Notes under the pieces: model-generated
Told to the model about the DNA's origin: nothing
What the model saw: only the letters and a program-made list of their open reading frames with translations
Databases searched by the model: none
Program-made: the position numbers and the translations under genes
Assembly: GCF_963675985.1 (NCBI RefSeq)
Contig: NZ_OY780958.1
Coordinates: 1 to 64,000 of the forward strand
Origin: an uncultured Roseibium sp.
GTDB lineage: Bacteria > Pseudomonadota > Alphaproteobacteria > Rhizobiales > Stappiaceae
DNA length: 64,000 nt
Direction of reading: 5' to 3'
Shown here: positions 1 to 7,680 of the stretch, piece after piece
How positions within the stretch are numbered: the first letter of the stretch is position 1
Layout of the letters: each line of letters begins with the position of its first letter

Positions 1-736
1 CTGCGGAGATGTGGACGAAAACATCCGTATCCCCTTCGTCCGGTGTGATGAAGCCGAAGCCCTTGTCGGTCTTGAAGAACTTCACGGTTCCAGACTGACG
101 CGGACCGCGTTCTACGGGCCCTTCGTCGGGACGGGGACGCCGCTGGCGGAAACCGTCTCCGCCGCCGCCGCCACCGCCGTAGCCGCCGCCTTCACGACCA
201 CCACCGCCGTAGCCGCCGCCTTCACGACCGCCACCGCCGTAGCCGCCGCCTTCACGACCGCCACCGCCGTAACCGCCGCCTTCGCGACCGCCACCGCCAT
301 AACCGCCGCGTCCACCGCCGCCGCCATAGCCGCCGTCACGACCGCCGCCGCCCTCGCGACCGCCGCCGCCATAACCGCCGCCTTCACGGCCGCCACCGCC
401 GTAGCCGCCGCTGCGACCGCCGCCGTAGCCGCCATCACGACCGCCTCCGCCGCCGCCTCGGCCGCCGCCGTAGCCGCCATCACGACCGCCTCCGCCGCCG
501 CCTCGGCCGCCGCCGTAGCCGCCACCACCGTCTCTGTCTCCGCCGTAACCGCTTTCACGTCCGCCGCGTCCGCCGCCGTAACCGCCGTCGTCGCGACCGC
601 CGTAACCGCCGCCACCATAACCGCCGCCGTAGTCACCACCGCCGCCAAAATCGCTGCCGAAGTCCTGCGGACCGCCGAATTCGCGCTTGCCGCCGCGCCT
701 TCCACGCGAGCGACGGTCCGAATCGCCATCGTGCAT
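1..736 (-). CDS. Glycine-rich (YGGG/RGG) protein with C-terminal cold-shock domain, 3' end cut by window
   Basis: The minus-strand frame starts at the ATG at 734-736 and runs off the window at base 1, so the protein is partial. The start reads MHDGDSDRRSRGRRGGKRE. About 175 residues of almost pure Gly/Tyr/Arg follow, including four exact-period YGGGGREGGG decamers (181-300) and a 45-base repeat pair (about 426-515). A short Arg/Pro linker leads into a cold-shock domain: SGTVKFFKTDKGFGFI carries RNP1 (KGFGFI) and DVFVHIS carries RNP2. Cold-shock domains bind single-stranded RNA or DNA; RGG/YGG tails usually add RNA binding and self-association. I infer an RNA chaperone able to condense. The long Ala/Thr frame on the plus strand is its shadow. 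Confidence 0.88.
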   Translation of the reverse strand, partial: MHDGDSDRRSRGRRGGKREFGGPQDFGSDFGGGGDYGGGYGGGGYGGRDDGGYGGGRGGRESGYGGDRDGGGGYGGGRGGGGGGRDGGYGGGRGGGGGGRDGGYGGGRSGGYGGGGREGGGYGGGGREGGGGRDGGYGGGGGRGGYGGGGREGGGYGGGGREGGGYGGGGREGGGYGGGGREGGGYGGGGGGGDGFRQRRPRPDEGPVERGPRQSGTVKFFKTDKGFGFITPDEGDTDVFVHISA

Positions 737-756
737 TACTGAATCACCCTAGTCTT

Positions 757-847
757 GTGCCACCCGCTTGAGGCACCTAGTCCATTGAATTTACTCGCAA
801 AAAATTTGCGAGCCGTTCCCTGAAAGGCACAAAAGCAAATGCCTTTC
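757..847 (-). promoter_or_regulatory. Three stacked hairpins in the leader of the cold-shock-domain gene
   Basis: Three inverted repeats lie between the likely promoter and the start codon at 736: GAAAGGCA/TGCCTTTC (822-829 with 840-847), CTCGCAAA/TTTGCGAG (794-801 with 805-812) and GTGCC/GGCAC (757-761 with 772-776). Structured leaders are typical of cold-shock mRNAs, where folding changes with temperature. That this leader acts so is inference. Confidence 0.5.
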
Positions 848-909
848 AACATAAGAGGATTGGGCTGAAACAAGGATGCCGCATCCCGATCCATTCCGCT
901 GCGATTTCA

Positions 910-938
910 TCATAAGGGTGTGTCGGCAAAAATCGCAA
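910..938 (-). promoter_or_regulatory. Candidate sigma-70 promoter of the cold-shock-domain gene
   Basis: On the minus strand TTGCGA (933-938) and TTATGA (910-915) are separated by 17 bases. This predicts a leader of roughly 165 bases containing the three hairpins. It is a motif match only. Confidence 0.4.
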
Positions 939-957
939 GCGAATCCTTGGAGAATCG

Positions 958-2049
958 CTATTGACTTGACGTTGGGGCAGGCCAAGTGGCCAGCCATTCG
1001 GACAGCGGCGTTTCCTTGCCGTCGCATGTTTGCCGGGACGCTTCTTCGATCATGACGAAACCGGACCCGGTCCATTCCCAACGGTTCCAGGTGCCGCATT
1101 CGCCCAGGCCGGAGCCCTTGAAAAGGCCTTCCAGATAGTGGCGTGCCGGGTTCCATTTGGCATTGTAGATCAAGTCGGTGGCTACCGGCCCCTTCTCCGC
1201 CATCCGGGCAAGGTGGAGTTGGCTCGCCATGCCTTCCGCCTTTGCCTGGATGGCAATATAGGGGGTGTTGTAGGCACTGGGCACGCCGCAGGGCAGGATG
1301 TAAAGGGCGGAACTTTCACCCAGCGGCACGGAAACCGCGTCCAGGCTGGCGAAGATCGCCGGATCGATATCCGAGCAGGATCGGCTTGCATCCCAGACGG
1401 AGCGGACCGCGGTCGGAAGCTGATCCGGATTGGTGATGGCATCGGCGTGGGGGGCGTCCTTGCTTTCTCCCGGTCCCGGCGAGGTGATCGAGGAGGCGGT
1501 TCCGATCCGGTTCTGGCGGGCATCGATCCAGGAAAGAGCATGGGGAAGGCCGCCGAGCTCGACTGTTACTTCCGTTTTTTCCGGAGACACCGGCAGCTCG
1601 ATGACCAGTTTCGACGCCTTGCCGATCTTTTCAAGCAGGCTGCGGGTGGCCTGGCCGGTCGGATACCAGAAGCCTTCACCGCCGATCGGGCGGAAGCCTT
1701 CCGGTGATACCACCGACGCCTGAATATCGCGCAATTCGGCGACGGGCAGCGTATCTTCCACTTCGCCGTCGACGATGAATCGGATCTCCCCGTCATCGGT
1801 CAACGGCGTATTGGTCGTTATCCGCAGCAGCGGACCCGCATTGGCGGGCCAGTCGCGGATGACGCGGACATCGACCCAGGTCGACTGGCCGCGCACGAAT
1901 GTGGACGTGTAGCAGAGCCCGGTGTTGCCGCAACCGACGGACCATGTGCCCCAGGTTGGCGGCGTGCGGTGGTTGCCGGCATGCGCGCTTACGGCCTCCA
2001 GGAGAAAGGCAGCGGCTATTACAACAATCCTGAACAACGTGCGCGTCAT
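958..2049 (-). CDS. DUF1176 family exported protein
   Basis: This 363-residue protein has a clear N-terminal signal peptide (hydrophobic IVVIAAAFLLEAVSAHA, probable cleavage after AHA). The mature part begins with a WGTWSVGCGNTGLCYTS segment, and further cysteines occur in the C-terminal half (RSCSD, LPCGVPS, GECGTWN, RQTCDG), as expected for disulfides in a periplasmic protein. The Trp-containing W-x-GC start and the CGxxSAYNxP region match the DUF1176 family, whose function is unknown. It ends 222 bases upstream of the cold-shock gene start and looks monocistronic. It diverges from the hydrolase gene at 2211, so the 160 bases between carry both promoters. Confidence 0.75.
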   Translation of the reverse strand: MTRTLFRIVVIAAAFLLEAVSAHAGNHRTPPTWGTWSVGCGNTGLCYTSTFVRGQSTWVDVRVIRDWPANAGPLLRITTNTPLTDDGEIRFIVDGEVEDTLPVAELRDIQASVVSPEGFRPIGGEGFWYPTGQATRSLLEKIGKASKLVIELPVSPEKTEVTVELGGLPHALSWIDARQNRIGTASSITSPGPGESKDAPHADAITNPDQLPTAVRSVWDASRSCSDIDPAIFASLDAVSVPLGESSALYILPCGVPSAYNTPYIAIQAKAEGMASQLHLARMAEKGPVATDLIYNAKWNPARHYLEGLFKGSGLGECGTWNRWEWTGSGFVMIEEASRQTCDGKETPLSEWLATWPAPTSSQ

Positions 2050-2210
2050 GGGCCCGGATATCTGCTTTCAGGTTTCGCCTGTTCAAATTCGGCTTCTTCT
2101 TGTACGAAAAGCGGACCCGAAGGTGAAGCAGGAAAGACGAGAAACATGTGCGCGCAAGGTCTTATGGAAATCAAGACCAAGGCGAACCTTCAACCCTGCT
2201 ATCGGAATTG

Positions 2211-2888
2211 ATGACCAAGGACACGGAGACCCTCTTGCCGGACAACGACCAACCGCCCATCCAGATCATGGTGATCCCGGTGACCGCCTTTCAGCAGAAC
2301 TGTTCCCTGGTCTGGGATCCGAAGACGAAAGCAGGAGCCGTGATTGATCCGGGCGGCGATGTGCCGACGATCCTGAAGGCCATTGAAGAACAGGGGGTTA
2401 CGGTCGAAAAGATCGTTCTTACCCACGGCCATATCGATCATGTCGGCGGCGCGGCGGACCTTGCGGCCGAACTCGGCGTGCCGGTCGAGGGACCGCATGA
2501 GGCGGACCGGATGCTGATCGAGCGGGTTGCCGAGCAGGCGCGCCAGTTCGGCGTCTCGGAGGCCAAGCCGGTGGAGCCGGACCTGTGGCTTGTCGACGGC
2601 GACACCATGGAGATGGCCGGGCGGACCTTCCAGGTTCTGCATTGCCCGGGGCACGCGCCCGGACACGTGGTCTTTTTCGATGCGGACCTCAGATTTGCCT
2701 TTTCCGGCGATGTGCTGTTCGCCGGCTCCATCGGGCGGACAGACCTGCCGGGTGCCGATCACGCCACGCTGATCGCGTCCATCAAGGAAAAGCTTCTGCC
2801 GCTTGGTGACGATGTGTCGTTCCTGCCCGGTCACGGTCCGGCATCGACCTTCGGACACGAGCGGGAAACCAATCCGTTCCTGCGCTGA
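2211..2888 (+). CDS. MBL-fold metallo-hydrolase, glyoxalase II-like (YcbL type)
   Basis: A 225-residue metallo-beta-lactamase-fold hydrolase. The metal site is plain: THGHIDH (HxHxDH motif), a second His in HCPGHAPGH, an Asp in FSGDVLF and the C-terminal PGHGP. Family members hydrolyse S-lactoylglutathione-type thioesters or related small esters with a binuclear Zn/Fe centre; the substrate here is not known. The length fits the short YcbL-type proteins that lack the glyoxalase II C-terminal domain. I chose the ATG at 2211, preceded by a GGA, over an ATG at 2148 because the extra 21 residues look unlike the family. The protein has no signal peptide and is cytoplasmic. Confidence 0.85.
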   Translation: MTKDTETLLPDNDQPPIQIMVIPVTAFQQNCSLVWDPKTKAGAVIDPGGDVPTILKAIEEQGVTVEKIVLTHGHIDHVGGAADLAAELGVPVEGPHEADRMLIERVAEQARQFGVSEAKPVEPDLWLVDGDTMEMAGRTFQVLHCPGHAPGHVVFFDADLRFAFSGDVLFAGSIGRTDLPGADHATLIASIKEKLLPLGDDVSFLPGHGPASTFGHERETNPFLR

Positions 2889-2945
2889 AGCCGAAGTGTT
2901 GCTGGATCTCGGGGCGCCACCGGCTGGACGTGCGCAGCCGGTGCG

Positions 2946-3938
2946 TCAGAGCAGGGCGCGCAGCTCGTCTTCCTTGTCGTTGACCAGCCAGCCGTAATAA
3001 TTCTCGCGCGGCCAGGCCGCACCGCTTCTGCGGAAGGCGGCCGCTCGGGACCACGGATCGCCAAGATTATACAGTGTGGCCGTCAGTCCCGGGTTCTTCG
3101 AAATGTCCACCTTGCCGACGGACTTGTAGGCCTCGATCGCGTCCTGGATGACGGCTGCCATGTAATGCAGGGAAATGTCCGGGTCCATCGTGGCCCTGTA
3201 GACTTCCTTGGCATTGGAAGCGTCCAGCGCGCGGTAGCGGCTCTGGCGGGCGACCCGGTCGGTCATCTTCAGGACGGTCAGCGGGCTGAGCTGGCCGAGA
3301 CCGAAGCTCTGCCCGGCAAAAAGCGGCTGGAAGAAGGTTTCGTTGAAATTCGTACGGGGATACCGGGTGCCGTCGACCCTCCGATTCCGGAACTGGCCGT
3401 TCCAGATGCGCTCGTAACACGACCATAGACGATCGCTGTCCTTGGCGGTCTTGCCTTTCCGGCAACGGTCGAACTGGGGTCTCTGGACGAAGTCGACGAC
3501 GTTTTCGTCGTTGTATTCAAAGCTGATATCGATGCCGGCATAGGCGAGCGCCTTGATGTAGTAAGACTGGGCGCTGTCGAGTGTGTCGTAATTGTAGGTG
3601 TGTTCGCCGACAATGGCGCCGATCATGTGGATCGGGTCGATCCCATAGACCTTCGCAACACGCTTGATGGACGAAACCAGCCGGCGGTCGCGCTGGAGCA
3701 CGGCAAGCACCTTTTCAAACTTCGCGTCATAGCTGGATTTGGAAGCTTTGGTGCGGCGCGCCGATGCGAACGGAATACGGGGCTGGTTCTGGTAGCGGTT
3801 TCCATCCGGAACGACGCGCAGCTGGGCGGCTACTGCTGTCGAATACGCGCCAAAATAGCCGGTTCCCGCCAGCGGCAGGGCCACGGCCAGTGCGGCTGCC
3901 GTGTGAACAAGACGTTTGTATATGTTTCTTCCGAACAT
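2946..3938 (-). CDS. DUF1402 family lysozyme-fold-like exported protein
   Basis: A 330-residue protein with an N-terminal membrane or signal segment (about residues 11-37). The middle carries MIGAIVGEHTYN and FGLGQLSPLTVLKMTD, and the C-terminal part TLYNLGDPWSRA. This pattern matches DUF1402. The GEH glutamate followed by a GLGQ-like segment resembles lytic transglycosylases (E...GLMQ), so a role in peptidoglycan turnover is plausible but unproven. It converges on the hydrolase gene, with 57 bases between the stops. The genes at 4179 and 4759 lie on the same strand but are spaced widely enough to have their own promoters. Confidence 0.78.
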   Translation of the reverse strand: MFGRNIYKRLVHTAAALAVALPLAGTGYFGAYSTAVAAQLRVVPDGNRYQNQPRIPFASARRTKASKSSYDAKFEKVLAVLQRDRRLVSSIKRVAKVYGIDPIHMIGAIVGEHTYNYDTLDSAQSYYIKALAYAGIDISFEYNDENVVDFVQRPQFDRCRKGKTAKDSDRLWSCYERIWNGQFRNRRVDGTRYPRTNFNETFFQPLFAGQSFGLGQLSPLTVLKMTDRVARQSRYRALDASNAKEVYRATMDPDISLHYMAAVIQDAIEAYKSVGKVDISKNPGLTATLYNLGDPWSRAAAFRRSGAAWPRENYYGWLVNDKEDELRALL

Positions 3939-4178
3939 TGCCGGTGCTCCAGGACCAGGCTCAAAATATTAAACGCGGCCTGCCGGTATCGTTGGACTTC
4001 ATGCATTGCCGACGTTGAACGAGGTGAACCGCAGGACGGATTATCACCTAATCCTGCGAATCCCGTAAACGCTGGCGACAAGAAATCATCCCGCAACGTT
4101 ACTTGCAAGCTGGCCCATTGGCCTCAGTGACCGGTTTTTACACCGGGCGGAAAAAAGATGCGCGTTTGAAGTTTCGGC

Positions 4179-4637
4179 CTAACATTGATGTGAATAAGTG
4201 AAGACCAGTGTGTCCGTCGTGTACCGGCCGGTTGGCCGGCATTGGTTGTAAACCTCCCGCGTGCCGCGGACGGTCACCTGCAACTGGTCGGAGCGGACGG
4301 GGCCTTCGACGGCATATTCCAGCGGTTTCCCGGGGCAGTATTTTGAAAACACCCGGGCGGTGCCCCGGTACCAGTTCCCCTGCTTGACGCCGTTGAACAG
4401 CAAGGTGCCGCGCTGAACGCCGCCGGCCTGCAGTTGCGGCCGCGGAACTTCATAACTGATCCAGCGCTGGTTGCCCTTGGCCTGAAGCCGCATCAGCGAC
4501 CCGTTGTGGGTCCAGCAGCTGTCTGCACTTGCCGTCGTCGAGAAGGTCGCAGCCGCCAGTAGGGCGAGTGCCGCAGTCTGCCACCGTCTGCCGGCCGTGC
4601 CGGAACCTCTCGATCCGGAAAGTCTGTTTTTTCGCAT
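4179..4637 (-). CDS. Small exported protein of unknown function
   Basis: A 152-residue protein. The N-terminus is basic (MRKNRLSGSRG), followed by a hydrophobic core and a likely cleavage near STTASA. The mature part (SCWTHNGSLMRLQ... to YSHQC) has four cysteines, at its start, middle and end, suggesting two disulfides in a periplasmic beta-rich protein. I do not recognise the family with certainty. The start at 4637 places the signal peptide correctly. It stands alone between convergent and same-strand neighbours. Confidence 0.6.
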   Translation of the reverse strand: MRKNRLSGSRGSGTAGRRWQTAALALLAAATFSTTASADSCWTHNGSLMRLQAKGNQRWISYEVPRPQLQAGGVQRGTLLFNGVKQGNWYRGTARVFSKYCPGKPLEYAVEGPVRSDQLQVTVRGTREVYNQCRPTGRYTTDTLVFTYSHQC

Positions 4638-4758
4638 GTGTCAAACCCCCTTCGTTTGCTGTTCATGACCTTACAGCGTCCCGGGCCGGCGTCTGTGACG
4701 TAAAGCACGGATTGGCCGCGTCGCCGTGTTTTGCGGACGCGGCGTGAGGAGGGCGGGT

Positions 4759-5109
4759 TCAACGATCCGGGCGCTTCTTGCCAAGGACCGGGCCCATGCG
4801 CAGGCGGACGGCGCGCGGCACCTTCATGTGGTCGTAAAATTCCTTGTGCCGGGTCAGGCCGCAAAGTTCGCGCTGGATCGTGACGTGCCAGAGCGCTTCT
4901 CCGGCTTCGGCCATGAGCCGGTCCTGTTTTTCCCGGGCATCTTCGTCTGCGTCCGGATCCGGGTCTGGCAATCGGGCGAGCGCTTCTTCCAGTTTCCGGT
5001 TCAACCGGGCAAGGGTACCCGCCTTTTCGTTGAAAATCTCCTGCTCCAGGGCCGCCGAAAGCGGGTCCTGCAGGTCCTTTGAATAGGCTTTGGGCGGTCG
5101 AACGGTCAT
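4759..5109 (-). CDS. Hypothetical protein, charged and helical (possibly DUF6665)
   Basis: A 116-residue cytoplasmic protein starting MTVRPPKAYSKDLQDP. The body is helical and acidic/basic (ALEQEIFNEKAGTLARLNRKLEEALARL) with a PDPDPDADEDAREKQ linker and a basic tail (RMGPVLGKKRPDR). The start at 5109 is chosen because the upstream part of the frame is Arg/Ser/Pro-rich shadow sequence. It follows the coiled-coil gene at 5228 on the same strand with a gap of 118 bases, so the two may be co-transcribed. I recall a DUF6665 family of this look, but cannot confirm it. Confidence 0.6.
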   Translation of the reverse strand: MTVRPPKAYSKDLQDPLSAALEQEIFNEKAGTLARLNRKLEEALARLPDPDPDADEDAREKQDRLMAEAGEALWHVTIQRELCGLTRHKEFYDHMKVPRAVRLRMGPVLGKKRPDR

Positions 5110-5227
5110 GACATCCGGGGCTGTTGATGGAACGAGGGTCGCCCGAGCGTGCCCGGAATGCAACCGGTCACGAAAAGGCCCGGAGCAGGAGGCTCCGGGC
5201 CGTGTCCTGTCGAACGGTGGGGCTGCG

Positions 5228-6616
5228 TCAGTCGCGCAGCTTGACCACGACGTCGTCGCCGTCCTTCTTCGTGCCGCCGTCTTCAGCCTCTTCGGTGAGG
5301 CCGAGTTCCTCGGCCGGGCCCCGGCCTTCCATGGCCATCTGGTAGTTGGCAATGACCGACTTGAGCTGGGCGATCTGGTCGTTCGCGGTGTCGACCTGGA
5401 TCTTGTACTTCTGCAGCTTCTTGTTCTCGTCTACGAGATCTTCCAGGTTTTCGGCGTATTTCTGGTTCTGCTTGCGCTCGTGGTTGAGGTCGGTCAGGGC
5501 CGAATTGTAGCGCAGGTTGACCTCACGCAGCTTGGCGCTGGTCGAGATCAGCTCGTTGCGGTCCTTCTCGTGGTTCTTCTGCGCGCTGTCCAGCAGCAGT
5601 TCGATTTCCTGCATGCGCTTCGTCAGGGAGCGGTTGCGCTCCTTGATGGAGGAGTTTTCGCGGGTCGTTTCCTGCAGCGACTGGGCACCGATCCGGCGCT
5701 GGGACGACAGGTTCTCGATCTCGGCGTTGAGCGCGTAGACCTCGTTGTCGTGCTTGCGCTGTTCTTCCTCCAGGCGGGACTTGGAATAGGCCAGTTCCTG
5801 GCGGGCGACGTCCATGTGCGACTTCAGGTCGATATTGTCGTTGCGCAGGTCGATGATTTCGCGCTTGGCGGACTCAAGCTCGTTGCTGGCGCGGCTGTTC
5901 TTCTTGACTTCCTCTTCCAGAAGCGTGGCGCTTTCGGAAAGGTTCTGCTGCAGTTCCTTCTCGCGCCGGGCGATGGCATCCAGTTCGGACTTCAGGCTTT
6001 CCGAATGCTCCTCCAGGGAATCGTATTTCGCCTTGAGGTCGTTCAGCTCGCCGGTCAGTTCGGCGATCTGGGAATTGGCTTCCACGAGCTGCGCGCTCTG
6101 ATGGCGATATTCCTCGTTCACCCGCTTGTTGTTGTCGCGGATGGTGACAATGTCGTTGCGGGCGGTTTCCAGGGCGGTGCGGGTTTCGGTGGAGCGCTTG
6201 CGCAGGGAATGCACTTCCGCCTGGGCTTCTTCCAGCTGGGTGGACAGCGACTTGACCTGGTGCTGCACGTCCATAAGGTCGGTCGACAGCTTGGCGTTTT
6301 CGGACTTCAGCCGGACTTCCGTCTCAACGTGCTGGCGGGAGGCTTCGACGAATTCGGACAGCAGGTGAATGCTGTTCTGGGATTCCATCGCCAGCGCGTT
6401 CATCTGTTCGAATGTCTTGCCGAGGCCGCCGATCCGGGTCTTCAGGCCGTCGAGCGTGTGCATCTTTTCCTGCATCCGCAGCGCAAAGGGGGAAATCTGC
6501 TCGACGTTCGATGCTTTATCTTCCGCTTCCATGTGCGTTGCGCCGGCGGTACCGGCGTCCTCTGGCCGCTCTCGCGCGTCTTCGCCAGACCGCGAGCTCT
6601 TGGAAAAAATGCCCAT
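5228..6616 (-). CDS. Long coiled-coil protein, crescentin-like in size and architecture
   Basis: A 462-residue protein that is coiled coil from about residue 45 to 435, with heptad-rich segments (SLSTQLEEAQAEVHSLRKR, AKYDSLEEHSESLKSELDA). A short Ser/Arg-rich head (MGIFSKSSRSGEDARERPE) and an acidic tail (TEEAEDGGTKKDGDDVV) flank the rod. No ATPase, membrane or signal sequence is present. Caulobacter crescentin, a filament-forming cell-shape protein, has about the same length and the same head-rod-tail plan. Sequence identity cannot be judged by eye, so a cytoskeletal or scaffold role is inference. It might equally be a polar or divisome-associated coiled coil. Confidence 0.7.
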   Translation of the reverse strand: MGIFSKSSRSGEDARERPEDAGTAGATHMEAEDKASNVEQISPFALRMQEKMHTLDGLKTRIGGLGKTFEQMNALAMESQNSIHLLSEFVEASRQHVETEVRLKSENAKLSTDLMDVQHQVKSLSTQLEEAQAEVHSLRKRSTETRTALETARNDIVTIRDNNKRVNEEYRHQSAQLVEANSQIAELTGELNDLKAKYDSLEEHSESLKSELDAIARREKELQQNLSESATLLEEEVKKNSRASNELESAKREIIDLRNDNIDLKSHMDVARQELAYSKSRLEEEQRKHDNEVYALNAEIENLSSQRRIGAQSLQETTRENSSIKERNRSLTKRMQEIELLLDSAQKNHEKDRNELISTSAKLREVNLRYNSALTDLNHERKQNQKYAENLEDLVDENKKLQKYKIQVDTANDQIAQLKSVIANYQMAMEGRGPAEELGLTEEAEDGGTKKDGDDVVVKLRD

Positions 6617-6969
6617 AACCGACTCCTGTCTTACGCGAGCGGCTTGCTGCCGACGCGACTCCGCATTTCGTTAACTCATTATTAACCGATCTTGCTGGTC
6701 GCTTTCAACGATCAGCCAGATTTAGCCCCAAAAGCAGGGGGTAGGGAAGGCTTGTCGCCGATTTTATCTCCCTGTTGCACCAGAGTCTCTGCGAAAATAC
6801 GTGCTGTGGATTTGCTGTTGATGTGCGGTCCGGAACGGCTGTAGAAGCGCTTCCTGAATGACAGATCGGCAGACTGATTCGCTTCCTGTACGACGCAGGT
6901 GGACCTCGCGGCGGTGCGGTGCAATACTAAGTGACCGGTCAAGACAGATTTTTTGACGGACGTTTCCAG

Positions 6970-7275
6970 ATGAGCGACACGAACCTGAAACCGCGGATCA
7001 AGCCGCGGCTCAAGGCCGAGCGGCCGAAGCTTTACCGCGTTGTGCTCCTGAACGACGACTTCACACCACGGGAGTTCGTCGTGACGGTCCTGAAAGGGGA
7101 ATTCCGACTGGATTCCGCCCAGGCGGAAATCGTCATGCTGACGGCGCACCAGAAGGGCGCTTGCGTGGTCTCCGTCTATCCGAAGGACGTTGCCGAAACC
7201 AAGGCCGACCGCGCCGTCGCCGCCGCCCAGAAACGCGGCTTCCCCCTCCAGTTCACGGTGGAACCGGAGGAGTGA
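6970..7275 (+). CDS. clpS: ATP-dependent Clp protease adaptor ClpS, ClpS2 type
   Basis: A 101-residue adaptor that delivers N-degron substrates to ClpAP. The core is plain: YRVVLLNDDFTPREFVV holds the Asn-Asp-Asp of the N-degron pocket, and MLTAHQKG holds the conserved His. The position of the E. coli gatekeeper Met40 (TPMEFV) is Arg here, and the family GVGVCGV stretch is ACVVSVY. Both features are typical of the second alphaproteobacterial paralogue, ClpS2, thought to have narrower substrate choice. I start at the ATG at 6970, which gives the usual short disordered N-terminus; an upstream ATG at 6931 would add 13 atypical residues. No clpA is adjacent. Confidence 0.88.
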   Translation: MSDTNLKPRIKPRLKAERPKLYRVVLLNDDFTPREFVVTVLKGEFRLDSAQAEIVMLTAHQKGACVVSVYPKDVAETKADRAVAAAQKRGFPLQFTVEPEE

Positions 7276-7294
7276 GAAACGTCCCGCGAAGCGG
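7276..7294. terminator. GC hairpin after clpS
   Basis: CCCGC-GAA-GCGGG lies directly after the clpS stop, followed by the AAAAGCAAA/TTTTGCTTTT hairpin of the first repeat copy. Together they could end clpS transcription. Confidence 0.4.
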
Positions 7295-7393
7295 GCAAAA
7301 AGCAAACGATTTTGCTTTTTGAGTTTCGAACGCGCGGAGCCATAGCGGAGCGCAACGGGCCGCCAACGATTTGGCGTTTCAAGCGACGAACGC
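7295..7393. repeat. Intergenic hairpin repeat, copy A
   Basis: A roughly 99-base unit repeated at 7421 with an offset of 126 bases; the two differ by one indel and a few substitutions. It opens with a perfect AAAAAGCAAA/TTTTGCTTTTT hairpin ending in a T run and contains a second small hairpin, GCCAA-CGAT-TTGGC. The first hairpin has the form of a rho-independent terminator. Confidence 0.8.
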
Positions 7394-7420
7394 CCGAAGC
7401 CCTCGCGAAGGGCCGGAGCG

Positions 7421-7518
7421 GCAAAAAGCAAACGATTTTGCTTTTTGAGTTTCGAACGCGCGGAGCCATAGCGGAGCGCAACGGGCGCCAACGATTTGGC
7501 ATTTCAAGCGGCGAACGC
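7421..7518. repeat. Intergenic hairpin repeat, copy B
   Basis: The second copy of the unit at 7295, with the same two hairpins. Between the copies lies GCCCT-CGCGA-AGGGC, another small palindrome. All frames read through these repeats are artefacts; repeats of this style recur between genes in several marine alphaproteobacteria as I recall. Confidence 0.8.
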
Positions 7519-7620
7519 CTGATGCCCATCCACCTCTCCGTCAGCCTGGAACGCATAACCAGGTCCGAACCAGGTAAAACCCACCGTATCTGAGCTCCTT
7601 CGGCTCTGGTAACGAGTAGG

Positions 7621-7639
7621 CCCCGGATCAAGTTCGGGG
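7621..7639. repeat. REP-like palindrome (CCCCG...CGGGG)
   Basis: CCCCGGATCAAGTTCGGGG followed by TGACG matches the widespread alphaproteobacterial intergenic palindrome. It lies 41 bases beyond the stop of the metalloprotease gene. Confidence 0.5.
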
Positions 7640-7680
7640 TGACGACCGGAGTCTGGGACGAGGCTGTGCCCGCCACTCCC

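Noticed and set aside
181..515. Possible CRISPR array because of regular 30- and 45-base repeats
   Set aside because: The repeats are contiguous, without spacers, and code for YGGGGREGGG units.
11..742. 243-residue Ala/Thr-rich frame on the plus strand
   Set aside because: It is the antisense of the Gly/Tyr/Arg repeat of the cold-shock-domain gene; composition is purely repeat-driven.
5090..6685. 531-residue open frame on the plus strand
   Set aside because: Antisense to the coiled-coil gene; Leu/Val/Gly-rich, no domain, typical of GC-rich shadow frames.
6712..7491. 259-residue minus-strand frame over clpS and the hairpin repeats
   Set aside because: It contains the same peptide twice because it reads the intergenic repeat, and it opposes clpS.
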